Position numbers and translations under genes: made by a program
The notes under the pieces: model-generated
The model's input: the letters and a program-made list of their open reading frames with translations, nothing else
Told to the model about the DNA's origin: nothing
Database searches by the model: none
DNA from: Pyropia yezoensis
Taxonomy: Eukaryota > Rhodophyta > Bangiophyceae > Bangiales > Bangiaceae
DNA: 64,000 bases
Assembly (NCBI GenBank): GCA_009829735.1
Contig: CM020618.1
Location: forward strand, 8,833,119-8,897,118
Reading direction: 5' to 3'
Part shown: positions 47,601 to 56,701 of the stretch, in pieces
Layout of the letters: every line of letters begins with the position of its first letter
Numbering within the stretch: the first letter of the stretch is position 1

Positions 47601-48650
47601 GAGTCTTCATAGGCGGGCATCCGCTATGAAACTGTTCCCCCCGGATGGACCCAACGAGCAAGTCGCCATCGACATACTCGGACCGCTTCCGGTAACGGAA
47701 GAAGGGAACAGGTACATCCTGGTCATGTCGGACCGCTTTACTAAGCTGTCACGGGCAGTAGCAATCCCGAACGATACGGCCTACACGATCATGAACGCGG
47801 TGGTTGACCACTGGATCAGTGCTTACGGAGTAATGAAGCAACTCCTCTCCGATAACGGAGCAAACCTTACGTCAGCATTCTGCACTAAGGTCCTGGGCAT
47901 GTTCGGCATCGAACCCCGTCGGGCATCCGACTACCACCCGCAATCCAACGGGCAGGTGGAGCGGTTCAACCGCACCATCGTGAAGATGCTCCAATGCTAT
48001 GTGGCGGAGCACACGAAGACGTGGGACAGGCTTCTGTCCGTCTTGACCCTGGCATACAATGCCAGGCCCCACCGAAGTACCAGTATTGCACCGAACGGAT
48101 CCACTTAGCTTGGTTGGCCAAGCTATCGTGGATGATACCCAAGCTCAAGGGTGCCCTTGACCGTACACAACTTCGATACAAGAAGAACTTTGACGCCCGG
48201 TCACGGGTACGCAACGCAACCCTGGTAACAGGTGACTGGGTCTACATCAGACACCAGAAGTTCCGAGGGAACAAGCTTATGCAACCGGTCAAGGGACCGT
48301 ACCAGATCTTACACAGAGATGATCACTCTGTCATCCTGCACTCCGATACGGAGATACAACGCATCAACCTCAATGATGTGACACCCGCTCCGAAGCCGGA
48401 ACAGCCTCAGCCGGTACCGGCTGGGTTGCTACACGAAGCTTTTACAACCCACCGGTCAGATGACCCGGTGGGACCGGATGGGATTCCATACCAAGTAGAG
48501 AGCGTGGTCGGACACACCGACTCGGACCTACCAGGACCCTGGTACGTCAAGGTTATGTGGGTCGGATACGACTCACCCACCTGGGAACAGGCGGCGAATA
48601 TACCCCGCCAACTCCTCATGCCTTACATGAGGCGACGACGCCTACTGTAA
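44650..48650 (+). pseudogene. pol: Element C pol region (PR-RT-RNase H-IN-chromodomain-like)
   Basis: Retropepsin DTGAG near 44910; reverse transcriptase about 45890-46480 with LVYLDDVIVFS near 46305; RNase H about 46750-47150; integrase zinc finger REHENPTAGHPGG...CHPCARN about 47460-47600; integrase core with DILGPLPVTEEGNRY, DRFTKLSRA, SDNGANLTSAF and NGQVERFNRTI (about 47665-47980). A chromodomain-like C-terminus (VESVVGHTDS...VKVMWVGYDSPTWE) lies about 48500-48600. Chromovirus type, clearly distinct in sequence from elements A and B. Almost whole, about one break. Confidence 0.93.
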
Positions 48651-49043
48651 CAACCCAACCGACACCGACTTCGGCTGTTGGGGGGTGAGGCGTATACCTA
48701 CTAAGTAGGGTGTCACATGGACTCGGCAAGACTTAGGTTCACTAAGTTGGAGCGGACTTAGGCAAACTAAGTAAGCTACTGACTTTTACAAGTTTACTTG
48801 AAGCAGATGACTAACTCCGATAATTTCAAAGTAACCTAAGGCTTACACCAAGGTAAACCTTCAGCCAGGAGGCAAGTGACGGACCAAGAAGGTTGACCTT
48901 CATGAGTATTAACCAACCAGGATGGGTTGGGGGATGCGGGAAAGAACCGAGGCAAGCCACGACTAAGTCAGACGGGGTACTCCCCAATGGCAGGCATTGG
49001 TATCATGCAAACGCCCCAGCGGGGGATGAGTTTATACTCACTA
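48651..49043 (+). other. Spacer between pol and antisense region of element C
   Basis: No open frame of note. The words ACTAAGT (three times) and GACTTAGG (twice), complementary to one another, recur within about 48700-48780, and the palindromic CCTACTAAGTAGG lies near 48699. AT content is higher than in the rest of the element. Confidence 0.5.
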
Positions 49044-51599
49044 CTACCCGGCCACCATAAGGGTCACCGGGGCCCTCTCCCTCACAAACAATAGCACTCC
49101 TCGGTGGGTAGACCCACTGCCCGAGGGAGGCCACTCACGCGTAAGCGCGTACACCTCCATGCTCCACCGGTCGGCAATCTCACGACGGTCAATCACCCGA
49201 GTTACCTCGGTGCATAGCTGAACGAGGGTGCTGCGGCCGGCCTCCACGTCCGCCAGAGTGGACTGAAGGCGGTCCAGCACGCCACCGAAGCAACGCGCTG
49301 ACCCAACCAGCGCAGCACCTGGGGGGATATCCCCCCAGCTAACAGAGAGACCCTCCCGCATTGCGCGGGCAACAAGGGCGTCAACGCCCTCATACCAGAG
49401 ACGGGGACCCCCGTCATGCATGACAGGGGCGGGAGGTGACACTGGCGCAGCCAGAGGAGCCACAGGAGCCGACACGGCTACTACCGGAGCCGGTGGCACC
49501 TGATACGAGGCCCGGTAGGACCCTACTTAAGGGGCACCACCGTGAACCCGGCGGGGCTCGGCCCGACGACGGGACACCTCACGCTCCCCACCCGCAGAGC
49601 CCCACTCTCGGGAACGACGGCCAACCGCCGCCGGTATAGGGTTACCGAACCACGGGGCAAGGAACTGAAGAGGGTCATGGATAACCATGGGAATACCCAG
49701 GTCAGCAACAGCCTCGGTGGACGCCCACCCATGGCAATTGGGCTCACCCGGCTGAGTACGCCGGATACGCAACGAGTGACGAGGCAAGGGGGAAGCCCCA
49801 GCCTGCGGGTCCCGGTACGGGTGAAGGGCCAACACCCCAGCCCAGTTCACGGCATCGTGAATAGCCAGCAGGGCCTCGAACTCCCAGGCCAACCCGGTCT
49901 TTGCGGCTATCATGTCCACGCCCAACTGCGCGATGTGCCGACGGACACCCGTCGGAAGATGAAACAGGCGCCCCTGCCGGCGGACGGACAGCAAGAAGGA
50001 GGAAGCCTGCCCGAGGGTAACCTCAAGGGTGAAGGTACCCTGCAACGGGTGGACCGGCCGGGAGGCCAACACACTCCCGAGGTATCGGAGGCAGGAGCCG
50101 GTGTCAAACCGGAAAGCAGGGGCGGGTTCCCACCCCTCCTGCCACAGAGGCGGGCGCACGGCAGTGTACACCGGCGCGCGACCGCTACCGGTCTGCAACG
50201 CACACGTTATATCGGTGCGGATCGCATCCGCCATGACACCATGGTTGCGTCGCCAGCTCGACGCTGACTTCAACCCCGCCTTAGGCGGGTACGGAGCCGT
50301 CAACGTCAGGTACGGGGATACCCCCGGGAAGTACTCGAACCCGGGATACCGGCCGGTATCACCCACCGCCTCCCCAAACGCAACCGGCTCCGCCGCCGCC
50401 GCAATCCCCCGAGCACTAGCCGGGTAGTCAACCTCCCGCGGCAACGCGGGGGCAATCAAGTCGCATATCCCGAAGGCGGAGTCAAGGTAGACCTCACCCC
50501 GCCCAATCCGGGTGCGCCAGAGCTGCGCATGCCGGTCGTCCGGCTGGCTCAGGATCCAATGATGCTCCACTCGGACCGCGTTCGGCTGGTTGACCAGCCG
50601 CACCAACTCCCGCTCCCAACTCGGGTCCACCTTGACGCGCCGGGAGGTCTCTCCAAAGAGACGCGGCTGGTGGAAGTCCACCCGCATCCGCCCAGCGGAC
50701 TCCATCGACTCTTGCACAGTCATGCCTCGAACCCGAGCCACCAAATCGGACATCGACATGGCGGGTTGACCCGCCGCCAAGGCGACGCCGCCACCCAACG
50801 GGGCAACCCGGGCAGGACCAGGAAGAATCGGGGGCGCCGGGGGATGCCCCACCGGCAGATGGGCCGGTGCCGGAGGTGCACGGGGCCGAGGAGGAAGAAG
50901 AAGGGCGGGCGCCCGCCCGGAGTAGCTCCTGGAGTCCACTGCCATCGGGGTAGACACTTCTTGACCACCAAGCGTCCGCGGCACCGCGAGCAGAGCATCG
51001 CCGCCACCCGGGCCCGACGTGGGCACCACGGGGGCAGCAGGGGAAGACCCGTTACCCGCCGCCGCGGACACACCAACCGGGCGGGCACCCGCGCCGTCTT
51101 GACCCGCCGTCCCGGCCGGGGTGCCGCCACGACCATCCGACACGCCGGCGACGCCGTCTTGAGGTAGAGCCGCGCCGGCACCGGCGACAGGAGCCATCCG
51201 GGCCGCCGGAGGGGTAGGGGTAGAGGCAGCCGCTACACGCGGTTGCCCGCCACCTGACGGAGCCGTCGTGCCGCTGCACACGGACGACAAACCGCCTGGC
51301 GCACCTTCCGGGGCCACGCGGACGGTTACCCGGTCGCCCTCGTCTTCGGACGAGCTCGCCAAGAAGCACTCGGCAGCGGTGGCAGAGACGGGAACGTCGT
51401 CCACCATCACCTCTTCCTCCTCCTCAAGCAGGAGGTCGTCCTCGCCCCCGGGTACCTGGGGGTCCGACATGGTGAACCCGGGGTAGCCGGGGCGCCCCGT
51501 CAGAAAAGCCGAGGCCGGCTCGACCCGGTACAAGGAACGCTCGCGCGGACGAGCCAGGGAAGCGCGGGCACCCGCGCTTATAACCACACAGCTCAGCAC
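49044..51599 (-). other. Element C antisense open region (convergent with pol)
   Basis: This is a long minus-strand open region between pol and the 3' LTR, in the same place as in elements A and B. The likely start is MSDPQVPGGEDD at 51470, with a run of Glu just after, then a Pro/Ala/Gly-rich stretch. A globular part runs about 50700-49530 and contains VRRQGRLFHLP near 49980-49948, followed by QLG, EFEALLAIH and W. That order matches QRRGMLWHLP...QL...LLEEML.LH..IEW in elements A and B. No known domain is recognised. One break at most is apparent. Conservation across two distinct families suggests a real, antisense-expressed gene. Confidence 0.68.
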
Positions 51600-52046
51600 G
51601 AGCGATACGGCAGCGCGGGACGACCCACGCCAGCCGAGCTACGAGGGCGCTCCACCCAGGCACCTGGACCGGAGCCACGCCCCCCCCACACGGGGTAATC
51701 AAGGGGGGTCACCCCCAACCGCCCCCCACGCAACGCGGGCAACCCCCGCCACCCACTCAATCGTCTCACGAGAGGGGCCCCCCTACTACCAGACGCCTGG
51801 TGGCGGATCCGCTTGCACCACCCCTCGGAAAGGGGGGTCGTGAACAGAAACCCGCATCGGGAATTCAACGGTCCGGAAAACGGATCGTGTGTGTACCACA
51901 CAAAGGGGGGCACCCCCCTCAGACAACCTCGAAAAGGGGTGTCTGTCGCGACAGGGCGCAAAGCCCCACCCGACTGGAAAACGGTCACGCGACCCACTTA
52001 CATTCGGTAACCCGAATGCAACTCGACCCGAGGACGGGCCGAATCT

Positions 52047-52056
52047 AAGGGGGGGA
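52047..52056 (+). promoter_or_regulatory. Polypurine tract of element C
   Basis: AAGGGGGGGA lies two bases before the 3' LTR, the expected plus-strand primer. Confidence 0.75.
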
Positions 52057-52058
52057 TA

Positions 52059-52422
52059 TGTAGCAATATGGTCGGCCGTATTGTGACCCTAGTATTAGGG
52101 GGGCTACTTCTAATCCTTGGCTTTCAATTTGAGAGTCCGTACTGGTCACGGTATCTATAAGTTACGTATGACCAGAGGGACTTGCATCTTGGGGTGGAGG
52201 GTAGTTAGTAGTGTCTCCGAGGGTTTATAACCAGGGGGCCGGCGGCGAATCCACCGCCGGCCATGGTAGAACAACAAACCCCTCCCATTTGGGCTCCCAT
52301 CTTGGTCCCGTGGCTTGCTCTCCAAGGACAGCAACCTTGGCCTCCCGGTGACGTTGGTGCCGATCCCCCGTGGTGAGTGTTCCCTGAGAGTGGACGTGTA
52401 GCGGATACCCTATTGTGCTACA
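52059..52422 (+). repeat. 3' LTR of element C
   Basis: 364 bp, three substitutions from the 5' LTR by hand comparison. The target duplication copy CATCG follows at 52423-52427. Confidence 0.95.
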
Positions 52423-54135
52423 CATCGGCGAAACATGACTCGGCTGAAGAATGACAAGTGGACGCCGCTCGATGGAGAGGCGCTCTGTCAATGAAAATGG
52501 CACCGCCCGCGAGTCGTTGTTACCGTCGGCATACGCGACCGCCATCCGCTCAAATTGCTCCTGTGTCCGCAAGGCGCCGCCTTCTCTGCTCTCGTCCTGC
52601 ATATCGCCAAACTTCGCAATGAGGCGACCGTTTCGCTTCGTCCGGCGACGCTTGTCTGTACAGTAGAGGCAGGGCAATCTGCTGCTGGCCCCATGTGACC
52701 ACACCAGGTCGGCGGTGAAGCTGTTGTCGCCTGTCAGTATCAAGCGCACAGCACGGCGCTGTCCATCGACCTGGACGCCCGACGCCCGGAGCTCGTCAAT
52801 GTCCAGAACGTACACGTCAGCCATTGACGAGAGCGCTGCACAATCGTCCTTCTGGCAGGGGAATACACCGTACAAGATGGTGTTGCCGCGACTGCACGGG
52901 TGCTCTTGGTTAGCAATAGAAAGAAAAGTTTTGAAAGAGCTGATCAATCCGCCCTTGTCGAGGCCGAGGCACAGCTGCACGTCGCGCACCGTCGGCGCGT
53001 GTAAGCCTGGCGCGTTGACCTCACCTTCGAACGGGTCCACGGCCGCACTCTCTTTCCCATCCTTGCCCCGCACAGGCCTATCAATAAATGAGACGCCAGC
53101 CGGCAGGTCGTCCAATAGCCCCTGTACCGCCGCCACAGGCGAGAACAAAAAGGCACCTTGCCCGTCCGTTCTTGCCTGGTTCCGTGGCTCCGCCTGCGCC
53201 TTGCGAAGTTCCGCGCGCATGCTCTCGCGACTGACCAGCCCGCTGGACGGCCCGCCCATAAACAGCCGAACCTTCTGCCACAACGACCCGCTGATGTTGT
53301 TGTCGAGGATAAACTGCGTCTGCATCCGAACTGGGGTTGTTGTCAGCACCATGGCTGTGGGGACCACAGCCACACCCCCGCTCTGCTGGGCTCGCAGGCA
53401 TCAGACCTGCATCATGGCTGTCATCAGGCCAAGGTCAATCTGCACCACCCTGCCGACAGCCGCAGCCGCCAATAAGGCACGCCGCCGGGTCTGGCGCGGA
53501 CCAACTACCGTCTTGATAGGAGTCACCTCCCGGCTATAGGTCCGCTTGCGCCCGTTGGGGAGGGTGACGTAAATCTTCTCAGGTCTTGTGACGCTGAGGT
53601 GCTTGGTAACCAGTGATTGAACGTCCAGCAGGCTTGCGTCGCTGAGTGTGCTGTACGACCAGCGCGCCTCGCGCAAGGCGTCGACCACGTCGTCCTGCCC
53701 ACGAGCCTGAGGCTCCTCATTGCAGCCAGGTAGTGCGTAACAGCTCCACTCAGCCGACATCGGGGCTGGGGCGACCACCCACCGAGGGAACTTTTGATAG
53801 CGCAGAGCAGGGTGAGTGTCCAGCGATGGCCTTCCACGACATGCCCGGGCGCGCAGCCTGGCGTAGCAAACATTACATTGCTCGTGGGACACTCCCAAAG
53901 AGTCGACCAGCTGCGCAACACTGCACTTTCGTACTGGCGTCGAAGCCAAGAGCCGCGTGGCGGCAATGTCTGTGACCTGCCCGGCAATGGCCGCCTCACG
54001 CCACCGCCGCCCGGCAAGCGTGTCCTGCACGCAAGGGAGAGCGCAGAGGGTGCACACGAACGCCAGGGGAGTGCCAGAAATAGTAGCTCGCACTTGGAGA
54101 GCAGCTCGCTTTCTGTGATGAGCACGCCAAGTCAA
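52423..54135 (-). pseudogene. Unrecognised gene, 5' part, interrupted by element C
   Basis: Two minus-strand open pieces lie in the same frame: 54135-53401 and 53373-52423. The first has Cys pairs (CTLCALPC and, later, CNVCYARL). It ends in GLMTAMMQ, followed by a possible 87-nt intron (53406-53320, GT...CAG) that would keep the frame into TQFILDNNISGSLWQKVRLF. Further on come ELRASGVQVDGQRRAVRLIL, then TGDNSFTADLVWSHGASSRL and PCLYCTDKRRRT, a CX2C zinc-type turn. At the end, LQPSHVSPM runs straight into PLHITLG on the far side of element C, with one copy of CATCG used. So this was one gene before insertion. Family not identified; it could be a transposon-derived gene. Confidence 0.6.
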
Positions 54136-54428
54136 TCCTCATTGAATGTCACGTATGGCGCCGTAGCGAAAAAGTGAACAGGGGAAACCGGGGAAACAAA
54201 AGTACAGGCGTGGTCAGCGAGTCGTCCTGCATCTCTCAGTGCCATCAGGACGGTTGAGAAGCGGCGCACACTCCCAGTGTCTCGCCTCTTAGTGTACGTA
54301 CATTCCATTCTCATCACGAACACCACATGTAGTGGCGCCTGGCATCGTCCACAGGTCCAGTGAGTGAAGGAAAAGGAACAATCTGGTACAGGCTGACTTA
54401 TGGTGGCCGCGAATGAGTTGAACGAGTG
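54136..54428. other. Intergenic; nothing recognised
   Basis: Ordinary composition and no gene. It presumably includes the promoter of the interrupted minus-strand gene. Confidence 0.4.
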
Positions 54429-54430
54429 TA

Positions 54431-55779
54431 CAGTTGGTACCCAATATTATTTGCCCACCCCAACTGTCAGATCCTGAGATTTATTTGGACTCTATGTAAC
54501 CGTCTGTTTCCATTGCAAGAAGCCCATTAGTACTTGGTGCCGGGCCCGTTCGCTGCCACCACCCCCCGCACTCGGTGGCACAGGCTCTCCACCAGCTTCT
54601 TGAAGTCGGCGCTGGGTATCGACGCCCACTCCTCCTGCAGGGTAGTGAAGAGCTCGTCCTCCGTCTTGGGCGCCACTTGGCGCGCTCGCAGGCGGCGCTC
54701 GAGCTCCGCACAGGCGTTCTCAATTCGGTTGAGGTCAGGGATCTGGCCAGCCCACGGCAACACCTTGAGCCCCAGAGCCGCCTTGCAGGCCTTGGCCGTC
54801 TTGGCCGTGTGGTACGGCGCCAGGTCCTCTTGGAAGATGGCACCGTTAGGGGTCCCGTGGTCGGCACACATGTGGTGAACCACCACCCTCTCGAGCAACT
54901 CAGCGTAGGACACTCCCGTCATCGACCCCACGACGCGCACCAGGGGGGTCCGACCGACAGCAGAAAAGGCGCCCCAGATCGTAACACTCTCGCGTCCGCT
55001 CTTGAACGTCCGCCGCAGGTTCTTGGGAGCCAAGCGCTGGCCAGAATGGCGCCAGACGCGGCGCGACAGGGGCTGCCGCACCTGGAAGCTGCTCTCGTCC
55101 GAGAACATGACCCGAGCCCACTGGTAGGTCCAGGCCAGGTGGTCCTTCGCCCACTGCAGGCGCTTCTTCTTGTTCACGGCCGACTTAAAGGGCTTGTGCG
55201 CGGGGGCGCAGGTTGACAGCCCGAGGCCCTTGATGGCCCTCCTGACCGTGCTGACGGACACCTTGCGGAGGGGGGGGCCGACAGCCGTGTTGCTGCGCCT
55301 CTCGTTGACCTTTTCCGCAATCTCGTCCGTTAAAGCAAATGGGTTGTCGTCCGCCATCCGGCGGAGCCCACGCAGCTCGCGGGGGCTGAGGAGCTTCGGA
55401 CGACCCCGGTTGTCCTGGCGCGCAGAGTCGGCAGCCCGCCGCGCGTTGGCCGCGTGGTAGCTGACCGTCGTCTTGGAGATGTCCATCAAGGTGGCAATGG
55501 CCCCGTTAGACTTCTTGTTGGCGACCAAGGCCTTGATGCCGCCGACCTCCTGGGGACTTAGGGGGGTCCTGCCGTTGCCCGCCATGGTGCTGTTTTTTTT
55601 TTTTCTCCCCGGGCAGAGGATCTATGGACGTTTCTTTATAGCACCATGCGCGGCGACGCTTAAGTGCCTGGCACACACCAGTGCGGCACCACTGAGGCGG
55701 TTTTTTGGATCTCATCCGTGATCGATTTGGTGTAAAAAGTGATCCGCCAGGGTGGGCAAATAATATTGGGTACCAACTG
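54431..55779 (-). mobile_element. Tc1/mariner DNA transposon, apparently intact (1349 bp)
   Basis: Perfect 30-bp terminal inverted repeats (CAGTTGGTACCCAATATTAT then TTGCCCACCC) at 54431-54460 and 55750-55779 are flanked by TA at 54429-54430 and 55780-55781. One uninterrupted transposase gene fills the interior. Perfect repeats and an open gene suggest recent arrival. Confidence 0.96.
54527..55585 (-). CDS. Tc1-type DD34E transposase, 352 residues
   Basis: The N-terminal half has two HTH regions: SPQEVGGIKALVANKKSNGA with a DISKTTVSYH recognition-helix candidate, then the GRPKLLSPRELRGLRRM box (about residues 61-77) and the KVSVSTVRRAIKGLGL helix (about 108-123). The catalytic core follows: Asp163 in MFSDESSF, Asp254 in FQEDLAPYHTAK and Glu289 in PDLNRIENACAELE. 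There are exactly 34 residues between the second Asp and the Glu, the DD34E spacing of Tc1. The length is normal for the family. It cuts and pastes the element at TA sites in the nucleus. A run of A lies just before the start codon on the coding strand. No breaks are seen. Confidence 0.95.
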   Translation of the reverse strand: MAGNGRTPLSPQEVGGIKALVANKKSNGAIATLMDISKTTVSYHAANARRAADSARQDNRGRPKLLSPRELRGLRRMADDNPFALTDEIAEKVNERRSNTAVGPPLRKVSVSTVRRAIKGLGLSTCAPAHKPFKSAVNKKKRLQWAKDHLAWTYQWARVMFSDESSFQVRQPLSRRVWRHSGQRLAPKNLRRTFKSGRESVTIWGAFSAVGRTPLVRVVGSMTGVSYAELLERVVVHHMCADHGTPNGAIFQEDLAPYHTAKTAKACKAALGLKVLPWAGQIPDLNRIENACAELERRLRARQVAPKTEDELFTTLQEEWASIPSADFKKLVESLCHRVRGVVAANGPGTKY

Positions 55780-55797
55780 TACACGGCAGTCGGAGTA

Positions 55798-55995
55798 CAG
55801 TCTTTCTCCATTGTTGGGCACCCTTTTTGGCGACCGTAAGCCCAAGGATTGTAACTTGATTCCTCCCTCTGATTGGTCGGTGACAACGATCGAATGCTGA
55901 CACATGCGTTGATCGCACCGTAGAGGTCGGTCGACCTGCATTGGTTACTGGACACCGTGCCCAAGAAAGGATGTCACAGCAATGGAGAAAGACTG
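55798..55995. mobile_element. Mariner-type MITE (198 bp)
   Basis: TA plus CAGTCTTTCTCCATTG (55796-55813) is exactly the reverse complement of 55980-55997. This gives 16-bp terminal repeats starting CAGT and TA duplications, the plan of Tc1/mariner elements. It lies 16 bp from the TA of the intact mariner but has different terminal repeats. No coding capacity. Confidence 0.75.
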
Positions 55996-56453
55996 TAGCG
56001 TCGCCGTCTCGGCGGAGGAGCGCCGGCGGATGCCCATCGATGCGCCAGATCCGCTGCAATGGATCAATACTGGCCTGGAAAGAGAGGACGTGGCACTGTA
56101 ATGCCCCAATACAAGAAGTCCGCCCTTAACTAGGTGTGGCCATGTGCACCGCGTTGGGGGCTCCTGTGCCGCTGCCGGTTCCGCGCTCTGTCATAGTTAA
56201 ATATATGTTTAAGTGAGCACCCCGCGGGCGCATTCGCGGCCGGCGCCGCTTGCAACCACGAGGCGGGCGACGCTGCGCGCCTGCCCGTCCTTCTCCCGCC
56301 CCTCTGCCACCCACCCCTACGCCAACCTCGTCTGGCCGGCCGGTGTGGCCCGCACTCCTCCGCGGTCACGCCCCCCCCCCCCCCCCCCGCCCGTCGACCC
56401 CCCTCCCCGATGTGCGCCGCGGCCGCGGCAGCGGCGGGGGGTCCGCGTGGCGG

Positions 56454-56670
56454 CTAGACGAGATCCGCTTCCCCCTGCCCCAGCCGCGCGATCCCCATCC
56501 ACTCGAGGCTCCCCCCCGCGACGGGCGCGGACGGCGTCGGCCCGCGCCCCTCGTCGTTGCCGCCGCGGGACGAGTCAAACCGGGGCGACCCGTAGATGCG
56601 CTGCCCCCGACGGCGGCGGCGGCGGCTCCTGCCGCCGCCACCGCCGCCGCCGTCGCCGCCGTCGCCGCCA

Positions 56671-56701
<31 letters not shown>

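Larger units (their letters stand above)
41800..52422 (+). mobile_element. Element C: Ty3/gypsy LTR retrotransposon of a second family (10623 bp)
   Basis: 364-bp LTRs at 41800-42163 and 52059-52422, with TGTAGCA...TGCTACA ends, are flanked by the 5-bp duplication CATCG (41795-41799 and 52423-52427). Order: LTR, primer-binding site, gag, pol, spacer, convergent antisense open region, polypurine tract, LTR. By hand I count only 3 LTR differences (about 0.8%), so it is young relative to element B. It is nearly whole, with one or two breaks. It inserted into the minus-strand gene whose two halves lie at 52423-54135 and 40845-41799. Confidence 0.96.
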
